Origin: Desulfovibrio sp. A2
GTDB lineage: Bacteria > Desulfobacterota > Desulfovibrionia > Desulfovibrionales > Desulfovibrionaceae
Assembly (NCBI RefSeq): GCF_000226255.1
Contig: NZ_AGFG01000010.1
Coordinates: 1 to 41,834, forward strand
DNA length: 41,834 bases
Direction of reading: 5' to 3'
Each line of letters begins with the position of its first letter. Position 1 is the first letter of the stretch. A program made the position numbers and the translations under genes. Under the pieces are notes generated by a model. It had not been told where the DNA came from, searched no databases, and worked only from the letters and a program-made list of their open reading frames with translations. This document shows, one piece after another, positions 24,757 through 33,270 of this stretch.

Positions 24757-25165
24757 GGTTCTCCGTGGCGGATGGATGCTCGGCCCTGGCGTGCCCGCGC
24801 GTGCGCGGGGCCTTGGCGGGCGTGCATTCCGGAAAGATGCTGCGGACGCGCGGGGCTGCAGCGGCGTATCCCCCCTGCCCCGCCGGACGCTTTTACCACC
24901 AGTCGACGCCTTTCGCCATACCGGGTTGCCGGTGGCTCGCGCAGGGCCGACGATTTACAATGCGACGGAAACCCGGCGCGTCAAGGGGCCGACCTGGATC
25001 CGGCCGGGGCAACTGGAGCGACATGTGCGATGTCGGACGAAAGGCGCGCCGGGGTCGACACGGCATTTTCCGCCCCCTCCCCACCCAGACGGGGCAACGC
25101 GCCTTCCGCCGGGGAAGGCGCGTTGCATCGAAACCAGGATCGTGGCGTGCCCGGTATGCGGCGCG
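24757..25165. other. Intergenic region between pyrG and kdsA
   Basis: 409 bases without a gene. It holds a long hairpin near pyrG (25094-25126) and presumably the kdsA promoter, of which I cannot pick out convincing -35/-10 boxes. Open frames through it are shadows. Confidence 0.5.
25094..25126 (-). terminator. Long perfect hairpin after pyrG
   Basis: GCAACGCGCCTTCC (25094-25107) pairs perfectly with GGAAGGCGCGTTGC (25113-25126), a 14-bp stem with a five-base loop, 40 bases past the pyrG stop. The minus-strand continuation is not T-rich, so termination efficiency is uncertain, but placement fits the end of the pyrG transcript. Confidence 0.5.
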
Positions 25166-26818
25166 TTACTTTTTCTTGCCGCCGCCCACGGCTTCCTTCT
25201 TGGCCGCCTTGATGAACTCGCGGAACAGGGGGTGCGGCTGCATGGGATTGGACTTGAACTCGGGGTGGAACTGGCAGCCCAGGAACCACGGGTGGTCAGG
25301 CAGCTCCACGATTTCCACCAGTTCGCCGTCGGGCGAAAGGCCGCTGAACACCAGGCCCTTTTCGGCCATGGCCTCGAAGTAGGCCTTGTTGAACTCGAAG
25401 CGGTGGCGATGGCGCTCGTCCACGCGTTCCGCCCCGTAGGCGTCCCAGGCCTTGGTGCCGGGCACCACCACGCAGGGGTACGCGCCCAGGCGCAAGGTGC
25501 CGCCCTTGTCGCTGGAGGCGTCGCGACGTTCCACCGCGCCCTTGCGGAAGTCGTACCACTCGGTCATCAGGTAGATGACCTTGTTGTCGGAAAGCTCGTT
25601 GAATTCCTCGGAATTGGCGTCGGCCAGGCCCAGCACGTTGCGGGCGTATTCGATGACCGCGCACTGCATGCCAAGGCAGATGCCGAAGAAGGGAATGTTG
25701 TGTTCGCGGGCGTGGCGGATGGAGCGGATCTTGCCTTCCACGCCACGGTGCCCGAAGCCGCCCGGCACCAGGATGCCGTCGCACCCGGCCAGCTTTTCCG
25801 CCACGTTGGCCTCGGTGATCTCTTCCGAGTTCACGTAGCGCAGATCCACTTTGACCTTGTTGGCCACGCCGCCGTGGATCAGCGCCTCGTGCAGGCTCTT
25901 GTACGCTTCCTTGAGGTCCACGTACTTGCCCACGATGGCGATGGTCACCTGCCCTTCCGGATGCGAGCAGGTGTGGATCAGCGTCTCCCACGGCTCCAGG
26001 TTGGGATTTTTGGCGGGCAGGCGCAGCATGATGGCGATCTTCTGGTCGAAGCCTTCCTCGTAGAAGCGCAGGGGCACTTCATAGATGTTGTCCACGTCCA
26101 CCGACGAGAACACGGCGTCCTGGTCCACGTTGCAGAACAGGGCGATCTTGCGCTTGAGGTCGACGCTGATGGCCTTTTCGCAGCGGCACAGGATGATGTC
26201 GGGCTGGATGCCGATGGAGCGCAGTTCCTTCACGCTGTGCTGGGTGGGCTTGGTCTTGTGCTCGCCCGCGGCCTTCAGGTAGGGCACCAGCGTCAGGTGG
26301 ATGTACAGGCAGTGGTCGCGGCCAAGGTCGCCGCGCAGCTGGCGGATGGCTTCAAGGAAGGGCAGGCCCTCGATGTCGCCCACGGTGCCGCCGATCTCGA
26401 TCAGCGCCACGTCCGGGTCGTCGTCGGCCAGGCTGAGGATGGCGTTCTTGATCTCGTCGGTCACGTGCGGGATGACCTGCACGGTGCCGCCCAGGTAGTC
26501 GCCCCTGCGTTCCTTGGTGATGACGCGGTGGTAGATGGAGCCCGAGGTGTAGTTGTTCTTCTGCGACATGGGCTCGCCGAGGTAGCGCTCGTAGTGCCCG
26601 AGGTCGAGGTCGGTCTCAGCGCCGTCATCGGTGACGTACACTTCGCCGTGCTGGAACGGATTCATCGTGCCGGGGTCGACGTTGATGTAGGGGTCGAGCT
26701 TCTGGATGGTTACCTTGAGCCCACGGGCCTTCAGCAGCGCACCGATGGATGCGGCGGCCAGCCCCTTGCCGAGCGAGGACAGCACGCCCCCGGTGATGAA
26801 TATGAACTTGGTCTTCAT
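25166..26818 (-). CDS. pyrG: CTP synthase
   Basis: Makes CTP from UTP, ATP and glutamine; CTP also feeds CMP-Kdo formation downstream of the neighbouring kds genes. The 550-residue length is normal. The N-terminal synthetase domain begins [18 protein letters not shown] with the nucleotide loop (about 8-20) and contains [20 protein letters not shown]. The C-terminal class I glutamine amidotransferase domain has VPGGFGHRG (351-359), the nucleophile Cys381 in FGICLGMQ, and the His518/Glu520 pair in CQFHPEF. AGGAG precedes the ATG at 26818. It ends in a Gly/Lys-rich tail. A candidate promoter lies 120 bases upstream. Confidence 0.98.
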   Translation of the reverse strand: MKTKFIFITGGVLSSLGKGLAAASIGALLKARGLKVTIQKLDPYINVDPGTMNPFQHGEVYVTDDGAETDLDLGHYERYLGEPMSQKNNYTSGSIYHRVITKERRGDYLGGTVQVIPHVTDEIKNAILSLADDDPDVALIEIGGTVGDIEGLPFLEAIRQLRGDLGRDHCLYIHLTLVPYLKAAGEHKTKPTQHSVKELRSIGIQPDIILCRCEKAISVDLKRKIALFCNVDQDAVFSSVDVDNIYEVPLRFYEEGFDQKIAIMLRLPAKNPNLEPWETLIHTCSHPEGQVTIAIVGKYVDLKEAYKSLHEALIHGGVANKVKVDLRYVNSEEITEANVAEKLAGCDGILVPGGFGHRGVEGKIRSIRHAREHNIPFFGICLGMQCAVIEYARNVLGLADANSEEFNELSDNKVIYLMTEWYDFRKGAVERRDASSDKGGTLRLGAYPCVVVPGTKAWDAYGAERVDERHRHRFEFNKAYFEAMAEKGLVFSGLSPDGELVEIVELPDHPWFLGCQFHPEFKSNPMQPHPLFREFIKAAKKEAVGGGKKK

Positions 26819-26934
26819 GAAACTCCTGCCTGAGTGACTGGTTGCTCTCGCTCGCGGCGCGCAGTCCTTGCCGCACGCCCGTTACAGCGCTCGCCCTTCG
26901 GTTGTCGCGATACGCAAAAAAACGCCATCAGGAC

Positions 26935-26964
26935 CTTATGCCACATTTTCGGCATGAAGGTCAG
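26935..26964 (-). promoter_or_regulatory. Candidate sigma-70 promoter of pyrG
   Basis: Minus strand CTGACC (26964-26959), 18-base spacer, CATAAG (26940-26935); each box matches consensus at four of six positions. An inverted repeat ATGCC-N8-GGCAT (26938-26955) overlaps the spacer and -10 and could be an operator. Confidence 0.35.
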
Positions 26965-27221
26965 CCGTTGACGTGATGTGCCACTGGAACGTAATATCGA
27001 CGGTCCCGGCTATCCCCAACGCACGAAAGCAGTGTGCGCGATGCACAGCGGCGCATGCCGCGGCACGCCGCACGGCAATCCCTCACGGGCTGCGCGTGGC
27101 GCGTTGGCCGGGGTTTTCGGAACGGGTGCGCCAAGTGCGCCCGCCGCCCGCAACGCCGGACGGCACGTCTGCGGAAACGGTTCGGGCACCGCCCTCCGTT
27201 TCCGCCGCGTCGTTCAAGGCG

Positions 27222-27269
27222 CCGGAAACCTTTCCGGAAGCATTCCCGGAAACATCCCCGGAAACATCT
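27222..27269. repeat. Four 12-bp tandem repeats upstream of purQ
   Basis: Units CCGGAAACCTTT, CCGGAAGCATTC, CCGGAAACATCC and CCGGAAACATCT follow without gaps; the CCGGAA core is invariant. The block ends one base before TTGACG at 27271, a -35-like hexamer without a good -10. It lies about 200 bases upstream of purQ. Confidence 0.8.
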
Positions 27270-27472
27270 CTTGACGGGCAGGCCCCATCCGGGCATGCGT
27301 CCCCACAGGCATGGCGAACATGCCTCCGGGCAGGCGAACGACGGCCTGACCGACGCAACGGCCAACGCGCACTTTCGTGTGCACGGCGCGCAGCGCTGAC
27401 GAGTAGCTAGTCGAGGCACATCCCCCTGTCAAGGCAGTCAGGACTGCCAAGAAAACCATCGAGGAGCAGCGC

Positions 27473-28282
27473 ATGGCGCAGGTGAACACGCTGGTCATCA
27501 CCGGCTACGGCACGAACTCGCACGAGGAATCGGCCCACGCGGCCCGCCTTGCCGGGGCCGACCGGGCGGATGTGGTGCATTTCGCCGACATCGTGGCCCG
27601 CAGGACCAGAATAGAGGACTACAACTTCATCGTCTTTCCCGGCGGCTTCCTGGACGGGGACGACCTTGGCGCGGCCCACGCCGCCGCGCAGCGCTGGCTG
27701 CACCTTTCCGACGCCGACGGGCAGTCGCTGCTGGACCGGCTGAAGGAATTCATCGGCCGGGGCGGCCTTGCCCTCGGCATCTGCAACGGCTTCCAGCTGT
27801 TGGTGAAGCTGGGCCTTCTGCCCGCGCTGGACGGCAAGTATTTCGAGCGCCAGGTTTCGTTGGGGCACAACGATTCGGCCCGCTACGAAGACCGCTGGGT
27901 GACCCTGAAGGTGAATCCCCAGAGCCCCTGCGTGTTCACCAGGGGCATCGACACCCTGTACGTGCCCGTGCGCCACGGCGAGGGCAAGCTGGTGCCGCTG
28001 GACGACGAGGTGATGCGCCGCCTGGTGGCCGAAAACCTGGTCACCCTGCAGTACGCCCACCCGGAAACCGGCGCGGTGACCATGGAATATCCGTGGAACC
28101 CCAACGGTTCGCCGCTGGGCATCGCCGGGCTAACCGACCCCACCGGTCGCATCCTGGGCCTGATGCCCCACCCCGAGGCCTTCAACCACCCCACCAACCA
28201 TCCGGGCTGGACGCGCGGTGAACCTGCAACGCTGGGCACCGTACTGTTCGAGAACGCGGTGCGCCACCTGCGCGGCCAGTAG
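27473..28282 (+). CDS. purQ: Phosphoribosylformylglycinamidine synthase, glutamine amidotransferase subunit
   Basis: Supplies ammonia from glutamine to FGAM synthase in purine synthesis. The 269-residue class I amidotransferase shows VITGYGTNSHEES at the N-terminus, VFPGGFLDGDDLG (54-66), nucleophile Cys104 in LGICNGFQLL, and the catalytic His233/Glu235 in LMPHPEAF. It is somewhat longer than the usual PurQ of three-subunit systems (about 225-235), with extra residues in the second half. GAGGAG lies before the ATG at 27473. It stands alone, with a good terminator after it; purL and purS are not in the window, so the subunit assignment rests on the sequence. Confidence 0.92.
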   Translation: MAQVNTLVITGYGTNSHEESAHAARLAGADRADVVHFADIVARRTRIEDYNFIVFPGGFLDGDDLGAAHAAAQRWLHLSDADGQSLLDRLKEFIGRGGLALGICNGFQLLVKLGLLPALDGKYFERQVSLGHNDSARYEDRWVTLKVNPQSPCVFTRGIDTLYVPVRHGEGKLVPLDDEVMRRLVAENLVTLQYAHPETGAVTMEYPWNPNGSPLGIAGLTDPTGRILGLMPHPEAFNHPTNHPGWTRGEPATLGTVLFENAVRHLRGQ

Positions 28283-28306
28283 CTCGCGAAGACCGGAAAA
28301 TCCGCT

Positions 28307-28349
28307 CGCGGGAAGGGAATGCACGCATCCCCTTCCCGCGTTTCGTTTT
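28307..28349 (+). terminator. Rho-independent terminator of purQ
   Basis: CGCGGGAAGGG (28307-28317), a 12-base loop, CCCTTCCCGCG (28330-28340), then TTTCGTTTT. Perfect 11-bp stem, 24 bases past the purQ stop. Confidence 0.92.
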
Positions 28350-28455
28350 CCGGCTGCACGCATCTTTCCAAGCGGCGGCCGGGGCGGTATAGGCCAGTGA
28401 GCGGGGCGCGCCGTCCGCCGCCCTGCCCTTCACCCGAAGTCAGGAGGCGCACGCC

Positions 28456-28854
28456 ATGATCCCCTGCCTTGTCTGCGGCGCGGACGCCTCCACCGGCTGG
28501 GTGCACGGCTTCGTGCCTTCCCCCGACAGCCTCAAGATGGGCCTGTGCCGCGAGCACGACACCCCGGACAACCGCAAGCTGGTCAAGGCGGCGTGGCGCG
28601 CGCTGATGGAGCGCGAGATACGCGCCATGAACGAGGTTTCCGGCCACAAGGCGGGCGCGCCGCAGGTGTGGCGGCTTGAGGTTGCCTTCATCGACGGGGG
28701 CGAGGTGGCGCACGATTGCCTCGATTGCACCCCCACGCCGCACGGCACGTTGCAGGTGCTGCTGCCCGACCGCACCCTGCGCTTCTTTCCGCTGGCCCAG
28801 ATCCGCCGCTACGACCTGCGGCCCGTGCCAGCCCCCGCCGCCGGAAAGGCGTAG
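28456..28854 (+). CDS. Uncharacterised protein with putative zinc-binding N-terminus
   Basis: I do not recognise this 132-residue protein. It starts MIPCLVCGADASTGWVHGF, and Cys4/Cys7 with Cys30/His33 (GLCREHD) could make one zinc site. A second CxxC (DCLDC) stands near residue 90. The last 40 residues (LQVLLPDRTLRFFPLAQIRRYDL) look like a short beta-rich segment. It has no signal peptide or membrane segment, so it should be cytoplasmic. AGGAGG precedes the ATG. The gene follows the purQ terminator, so it must have its own promoter. Codon use matches its neighbours, which argues that it is a real, resident gene. Confidence 0.75.
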   Translation: MIPCLVCGADASTGWVHGFVPSPDSLKMGLCREHDTPDNRKLVKAAWRALMEREIRAMNEVSGHKAGAPQVWRLEVAFIDGGEVAHDCLDCTPTPHGTLQVLLPDRTLRFFPLAQIRRYDLRPVPAPAAGKA

Positions 28855-28949
28855 CCGCCGCGCATCAGGCCCCGCCGATTGCGCGACTTCTTTTCGGTCC
28901 CTGCGACCCGCGTGCGTTGCCCCGGTTCAGCGTTCGTCTCCCGCCCGTG

Positions 28950-28978
28950 TTGACAGCCTCCGCGTGCAAAGGCATATG
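28950..28978 (+). promoter_or_regulatory. Candidate sigma-70 promoter
   Basis: Perfect -35 TTGACA (28950-28955), 17-base spacer, -10-like CATATG (28973-28978), about 60 bases upstream of the next gene's ATG. Confidence 0.5.
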
Positions 28979-29038
28979 CAAGCGCTTGCAGACGCCCGGC
29001 CCGCGCGGCCACCGCAATCGTCAACCACGGAGACGCCC

Positions 29039-29476
29039 ATGTACGCCGATGCCGCCACCGAAACCGCCGCGAACGCCTTCATCGCCGAATGGACCTCCGG
29101 TGAAGACGCCACGGGGGTGCTGCCCGTATTCCTTGCCCTGCGCGACCACCTGCACGCCCACGAAGGGGCCGTGGTGGAGTTCGTCAGCCGCCCCGGCGTC
29201 AGCCATTCGCTGCGCGGCACCTACCCCGGCTGGGCAGCCCGCCCGCTGGCCGTGCTGGTGGACGTGGTGGACGACGACCCCGCAGCGCGCTGGCTGTCGG
29301 TGTGCTTTCACGACGATTCCCTGACCGACCCCGAGGAGCGCGGCGACTGGATTCCCACCGGCCTCAACGGCAACGACGCCCGCTGCTTCAACCTGGAAGA
29401 CGGCGACGAAGACTTCATGCAATACGTGAAGGAACGCATTTCCGAGGCCTTTGCCCACTGCCGCGCCAACGCGTAG
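29039..29476 (+). CDS. Uncharacterised acidic cytoplasmic protein
   Basis: A 145-residue protein I cannot place in a named family. It is acidic, with VFLALRDHLHAHEGAVVEFVSRPGVSHSLRGTYPG in two parts near residues 31-65, LAVLVDVVDDDP, and a C-terminal helix FMQYVKERISEAFAHC. There is no signal peptide or membrane segment. The pattern of a basic/aromatic 'SRPGVSHSLR' strand followed by hydrophobic strands suggests an alpha/beta domain. The start at 29039 has CGGAG eight bases upstream; the same frame is open further upstream, but that part overlaps the previous gene and the promoter. It is flanked by a promoter and a bidirectional terminator, so it is probably monocistronic. Confidence 0.75.
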   Translation: MYADAATETAANAFIAEWTSGEDATGVLPVFLALRDHLHAHEGAVVEFVSRPGVSHSLRGTYPGWAARPLAVLVDVVDDDPAARWLSVCFHDDSLTDPEERGDWIPTGLNGNDARCFNLEDGDEDFMQYVKERISEAFAHCRANA

Positions 29477-29508
29477 CCCCTCGCCGCGCCTGAGTTTTTC
29501 AAAAAGAC

Positions 29509-29548
29509 CGTCCCCCGCTCGCAGCCGCGAACGGGGGACGTTTTCTTT
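29509..29548 (+). terminator. Bidirectional Rho-independent terminator
   Basis: CGTCCCCCG (29509-29517), 14-base loop, CGGGGGACG (29532-29540), then TTTTCTTT on the plus strand; on the minus strand the stem is followed by GTCTTTTT. It serves both the plus-strand gene ending at 29476 and the minus-strand gene ending at 29616. Confidence 0.9.
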
Positions 29549-29615
29549 CATGCACCGGCTCGACCTGCGTGCCCCCGCCCGGAGGGGGCGGCAGTCAACG
29601 CGGACCAACCGGACG

Positions 29616-29885
29616 TTACGCGAAATCGGGGTCGATAGCCGCCCGCCCGTTGTCCAGCATCACCTTCAGAAAGCGCACGGTGCGCTCGTCCACCGGCACG
29701 ATGGGAAAGTGCTGCATGCACGAATCGCACTGGGCCATGGAAGGCTGCGTGGGGCTGATCAGGGGCACCTGGCGGCGGCAGTGCGGGCAGGGGTAGAAGA
29801 AGATCACTTCCAGCCCGTCGGGCCGCACCGGGTTCAACGGCTTGCGGCTCTTGCCGTCCTGCCCGTTTCTCTTGTCGTCGGCCAT
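29616..29885 (-). CDS. Small zinc-ribbon protein
   Basis: An 89-residue protein with a clear zinc-ribbon signature: YPCPHCRR (Cys33, Cys36) and QCDSCMQHF (Cys53, Cys56), 16 residues apart. It has a basic N-terminus and no membrane segment. Its ATG follows the gpmI stop codon directly with no gap, so it is translated with gpmI, and it is the last gene of the rsfS-gpmI unit. The zinc ribbon could bind nucleic acid or protein; I cannot assign a function. Confidence 0.82.
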   Translation of the reverse strand: MADDKRNGQDGKSRKPLNPVRPDGLEVIFFYPCPHCRRQVPLISPTQPSMAQCDSCMQHFPIVPVDERTVRFLKVMLDNGRAAIDPDFA

Positions 29886-31544
29886 CTATGCCGCCTCCGT
29901 GTCGCCGTCTTCACGTGTTTCTGTCTCAGGCAGGATCAGGGACGCGCCGGTCATCAGGGCCGGCTTGTCCACGCCCCACAGGCCGAGGATGGTGGGCGCG
30001 ATGTCGCCCAACCTGCCGTCGCCGCGCAGACGCAGCGTGCGCATGCCGTGGGGATTCGACGCTTCGCGCTCGGCCACGATGCAGTGCACCCGGTTGGTGG
30101 TGTGCGCTGTCTGGGGTTTGCCCTCGCCGTCCAGCAGTTCCTCCGCGTTGCCGTGATCGGCCGTGACGATGAGCCGCCCACCCGCGCCAAGCACCGCCTC
30201 GGCGATGCGGCCCACGCAGGCGTCCACGGTCTCCACGGCGGCGATGGCCGCGGGAATGATGCCGGTGTGCCCCACCATGTCGCAGTTGGCCAGGTTGCAC
30301 ACCACCAGCCCGTACCCGCCCTGCCGCCATTCCTCCAGCAGCAGGTCGGTGACCTCCACCGCGCTCATGGCGGGCTTGAGGTCGTAGGTGGCCACGTCGC
30401 GCGGGGATGCCACCAGGCGGCGTTCCTCGCCGGGGAAGGGTTCCTCGCGGCCGCAGTTCAGGAAGTAGGTGACGTGGGCGTACTTTTCCGTCTCCGCGAT
30501 GCGCAGTTGGCGCAGCCCGAGGCCGGACACCACCTCGCCGATGGTCATGGCCAGGTTGTCCTTGGCGAAGGCCACGGGCACGTCGAAGCTGGCGTCGTAG
30601 CCGGTCATGGTCACGAAGCCTGAAAGTTCGGGCCGCCGCCCGCCGTCGGCATCTCGGTCGAAGCCGTCGAAGGCCGGGTCGATGAAGGCACGGGTGAGCT
30701 GCCGGGCGCGATCCGCCCGAAAATTGAAGAAGAACACGCCGTCGCCGTCGGCCACCAGCCCCACGGGCATGCCGCCCTCCGTCACCACGCGGGGGGTGAC
30801 GAACTCGTCGGTCTCGCCCGCCGCATAGGCCGCGCGCACGGCGTCGGCCAGGGAACCGTCCGGCAACGAGGCTGCATCCACCAGCGTGCCCTTGCCCCCG
30901 GTCACACCGGTGAGCGCAGTCCAGGCCAGCGCGTTGCGCTCGTAGCGCTTGTCGCGGTCCATGGCGTAGTAGCGGCCGGTCAGGCTGGCGATGCGCCCCC
31001 AGCCCGCGTCGCGCAGGATGGCTTCCAGGTCGGCCACGTAGGCCGCGCCGCTGGTGGGCGAAGTGTCGCGTCCGTCCAGAAAGGCATGCACCAGCACGGG
31101 CACGCCTTGCGCCTTGGCGGCGTCGACGATGGGCCGCAGGTGGCGGATGTGACTGTGCACGCCGCCGTCGGAAAGCAGGCCCATCAGGTGCAGCCGCCCG
31201 CCCCGTGCCGCGATGGCGGCCAGCAGGCCGCACAGCGCCGGGTTGCGCGCGAGTTCGCCGTTTTCCACGGCCATGTCGATGCGGGTCAGGTCCTGATAGA
31301 CCACCCGGCCCGCGCCGATGTTCATGTGGCCCACTTCGGAGTTGCCCATGAACCCGGAAGGCAGGCCCACATCGCGGCCGGAACAGGCCAGCGTGGTACG
31401 CGAGGGCAGCGCGGCGAGCCTGTCGAGGTTGGGCGTGCGCGCCAGCGACACGGCGTTGCCTGGCCCGTCCGGGGCGATGCCCCAGCCGTCCAGGATAAGC
31501 AGCACCGTGGGGGTCAGATTCCGCCCGGCGGCCGCCCTGCTCAC
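29886..31544 (-). CDS. gpmI: 2,3-bisphosphoglycerate-independent phosphoglycerate mutase
   Basis: Interconverts 3- and 2-phosphoglycerate in glycolysis and gluconeogenesis, the step next to PEP. The 552-residue protein is a normal two-metal (Mn) alkaline-phosphatase-superfamily enzyme: VLLILDGWG (metal ligand Asp19), GFMGNSEVGHMNIGAGR with catalytic Ser69, FLDGRDTSP, CNLANCDMVGHTG and TADHGNAEE. The start is a GTG at 31544 that overlaps the rsfS stop (GTGA), giving coupled translation; GGAG lies eight bases upstream. A much longer open frame continues upstream but runs out of frame through rsfS and is not coding. Confidence 0.96.
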   Translation of the reverse strand: MSRAAAGRNLTPTVLLILDGWGIAPDGPGNAVSLARTPNLDRLAALPSRTTLACSGRDVGLPSGFMGNSEVGHMNIGAGRVVYQDLTRIDMAVENGELARNPALCGLLAAIAARGGRLHLMGLLSDGGVHSHIRHLRPIVDAAKAQGVPVLVHAFLDGRDTSPTSGAAYVADLEAILRDAGWGRIASLTGRYYAMDRDKRYERNALAWTALTGVTGGKGTLVDAASLPDGSLADAVRAAYAAGETDEFVTPRVVTEGGMPVGLVADGDGVFFFNFRADRARQLTRAFIDPAFDGFDRDADGGRRPELSGFVTMTGYDASFDVPVAFAKDNLAMTIGEVVSGLGLRQLRIAETEKYAHVTYFLNCGREEPFPGEERRLVASPRDVATYDLKPAMSAVEVTDLLLEEWRQGGYGLVVCNLANCDMVGHTGIIPAAIAAVETVDACVGRIAEAVLGAGGRLIVTADHGNAEELLDGEGKPQTAHTTNRVHCIVAEREASNPHGMRTLRLRGDGRLGDIAPTILGLWGVDKPALMTGASLILPETETREDGDTEAA

Positions 31545-32122
31545 TGGTCGGCTCCGCCCTTGGGCGCGGCAGGCTTGCGGGTGCGCGGCCTGGGCTTGGT
31601 TTCCTCGGCGTCCGCGCTCGCGGACGATGTGGCCGCCCGCTTGGTGCTCACGGCGGCGGCACGCGCGCCGGGCACGCGGCCCGCCATGCGGCGCACGCCG
31701 CTGTGCGTGCCAGCGGAGGTGGTGGCGGCCTCCACCGGCGGGGCCAGTTCGCGCCCGTCGTGCAGCACCGGCGCGTCGGACCACAGGCTTTCCAGCCGGA
31801 ACATTTCGCGCACCGGAGGCTGGAAGACGTTGATGATCACGTCGTTGCAGTCGAGCAGTATCCACTGCCCGGCCTGGTAGCCTTCCATGCGCAGGAATTC
31901 GATCTTCTCGTCGTCGCACATGCCCAGGATGTGGTCGGCAAGGCCCTGCGCGTGGCGCACGGAACCGGCGGTGACGATGATGATGGATTCGGCGAAGGCG
32001 TTCATGCCCGCGAGATCCAGGGCCAGCACGTCGCGGCCCTTCTTTTCCTCCAGCCAGCTGACGAAGGTGGCCACCTTCTCTGCGGTGGGGATGTCCTTGA
32101 ACTTCTTTTCGATGGGTTTCAT
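31541..32122 (-). CDS. rsfS: Ribosomal silencing factor RsfS with C-terminal extension
   Basis: Binds ribosomal protein L14 and blocks subunit joining in starved cells. The first 115 residues are the full family domain: VATFVSWLEEKKGRDVLALDL, IIIVTAGSVRHAQGLADHI, EGYQAGQWILLDCNDVIINVF and REMFRLESLWSDAP. The remaining 75 residues are a basic, Ala/Arg/Thr/Pro-rich tail (for example TKPRPRTRKPAAPKG) that E. coli RsfS (105 residues) lacks. AGGA stands seven bases before the ATG. It is followed by gpmI with a four-base overlap. The window thus holds two ribosome-silencing factors, RsfS and HPF, in separate operons. Confidence 0.93.
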   Translation of the reverse strand: MKPIEKKFKDIPTAEKVATFVSWLEEKKGRDVLALDLAGMNAFAESIIIVTAGSVRHAQGLADHILGMCDDEKIEFLRMEGYQAGQWILLDCNDVIINVFQPPVREMFRLESLWSDAPVLHDGRELAPPVEAATTSAGTHSGVRRMAGRVPGARAAAVSTKRAATSSASADAEETKPRPRTRKPAAPKGGADQ

Positions 32123-32256
32123 GCGGTGTCCTGTGGTCCGGCCCGCGCGCGGCGCGGACCGTGGTGTTCATATCGGGCGGCGGATGGCCCGCCGGTTCTG
32201 TCCTGTTCGCGGCCTGTCCCGGCATCCGGCAATGCGCCGGACCAGGGGGGCCGCCC

Positions 32257-32910
32257 CTATTCCGTCATTACGTCCCCGCCGCCGTGCGCCAGCAGCAGCA
32301 CCGACGACAGGCTTCGTTTGGGCACGTGGTGCGCGCCGTCCGCGTCGCGATGGTAGCGGATGTCGCCGTCGTCGCCCACGGCGTCCAGCACGCGGGTTTC
32401 GGCGGGTACGCCCAGCGCCAGCACAAGCACGAGGTCCAGATTGGCAAAATTCGGCGTGTCCAGCCCCAGGGCCGCGCGCACGCCGTCGCGGTCGAACGCG
32501 CCGATCATGCAGCAGCCAAGGCCCAGCGCGTGCGCCCCAAGCTGGATGGTCTGCGCCGCGATGCCAAGGTCTATTTCCGGCGTGGGCGACCCCTTCTTGT
32601 CGCACAGCACGGCGATGTACGCCGCCGGGCGTTCGCCGGGCAACGGGCCGCCCCAGTCCTTGAGGTAGGCGGCCCAGCGCAGGTGCGGAAACACGGCGGC
32701 ATTGCGCGCGGGGTCGGCGCACGCGGCATAGCGCAGCGGCTGGCGGTTGGCCCCGCTGGGGCACACCCGCGCCGTGTCCACCAGCGCCTGCAGCGTGGCC
32801 AGGGACACGGCAGCGCTTTCCCGGAACCGGCGGCAGGTGCGGGCGCCGCGCACCGTCTGCGCGAAGGCGGCGAAATCGGGCGACTGCGCGGGGGATTGCG
32901 GCTTGGTCAT
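32257..32910 (-). CDS. Nitroreductase family flavoprotein
   Basis: A 217-residue FMN-binding protein of the nitroreductase fold. Seen are the N-terminal FMN phosphate-binding region RGARTCRRFRE (about 21-31), the conserved ARVCPSGANRQPLRY (about 47-61), and the DLGIAAQTIQLGAHALGLGCCMIGAFD segment (about 113-139) that forms the dimer helix and flavin pocket, then LALGVPAE. Natural substrates cannot be inferred. The ATG at 32910 precedes the family region; the ribosome site is weak. Upstream of it lies a 360-base gap shared with divergent paaK. It may read toward rsfS, but 134 bases separate them. Confidence 0.9.
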   Translation of the reverse strand: MTKPQSPAQSPDFAAFAQTVRGARTCRRFRESAAVSLATLQALVDTARVCPSGANRQPLRYAACADPARNAAVFPHLRWAAYLKDWGGPLPGERPAAYIAVLCDKKGSPTPEIDLGIAAQTIQLGAHALGLGCCMIGAFDRDGVRAALGLDTPNFANLDLVLVLALGVPAETRVLDAVGDDGDIRYHRDADGAHHVPKRSLSSVLLLAHGGGDVMTE

Positions 32911-33270
32911 GGTGCGATGGTCCTGCGAAATGTCGTGCCTGGGCAACGTGGGCGGGCCGGAAAATCCGGGGACATCCGCCCGGTTCACTGTCCAAACATT
33001 CCATCTATCGCATTCGCTACATCTCCGCAAATGCATACGGGCCGCCCCGGCGGCGGGGCTGGCCGCCCCCTCCCCGTGTCCGGACGAACCGCGCTTCCGG
33101 GCAAAAGGTGAATGCGGCTGCAAGGCCGCGGCGGCCCGCACCGCCCCGGCATCCTTGACCACATGCGGCAGTTGGGGCACAAGTTGGCCTTGCCCGACAC
33201 GTGACGCACGGGCCGCCCGCGCCATTGCGCCGCGCGGCGCCGCCTGCGGTGAACCCGAGAGGAGCCCCCC
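32911..33270. other. Intergenic region between divergent nitroreductase and ligase genes
   Basis: 360 bases without a gene. A candidate plus-strand promoter lies at 33155-33183. A short AT-richer stretch around 32995-33035 (CATTCCATCTATCGCATTC) probably holds the nitroreductase start signals, but its boxes are weak. Confidence 0.45.
33155..33183 (+). promoter_or_regulatory. Weak candidate promoter of the CoA ligase gene
   Basis: TTGACC (33155-33160, five of six matches), 17-base spacer, CACAAG (33178-33183, three of six), about 90 bases upstream of the ATG. Confidence 0.3.

Larger units (their letters stand above)
26819..27472. other. Long intergenic region between divergent pyrG and purQ
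   Basis: 654 bases with no believable gene: the open frames on both strands are Arg/Ala/Pro-rich shadows without ribosome sites. It contains a candidate pyrG promoter (26935-26964), a four-unit 12-bp tandem repeat (27222-27269), and a small hairpin GGCAGTC-AG-GACTGCC about 20-35 bases upstream of purQ. I recognise no riboswitch. It is the longest non-coding stretch of the window. Confidence 0.55.

Noticed and set aside
27222..27269. Tandem repeat considered as a CRISPR remnant
   Set aside because: Units are 12 bases with no spacers and no cas genes nearby.
27271..27299. TTGACG as a purQ promoter
   Set aside because: No acceptable -10 box at 16-18 bases, and it is about 200 bases from the gene.
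26961..27419. Open frames on both strands in the pyrG-purQ gap, with four-residue periodic peptides
   Set aside because: The periodicity comes from the 12-bp DNA repeat; composition is Arg/Cys or Pro/Ala-rich with no ribosome sites.
29886..32225. 779-codon reading that would extend gpmI at its N-terminus
   Set aside because: The first 227 codons run through rsfS in the wrong frame; the mutase domain starts right after the GTG at 31544.
33171..33196. Sigma-54-like GGCAC...TTGC upstream of the CoA ligase gene
   Set aside because: The GG-to-GC distance does not give the required ten-base spacing.
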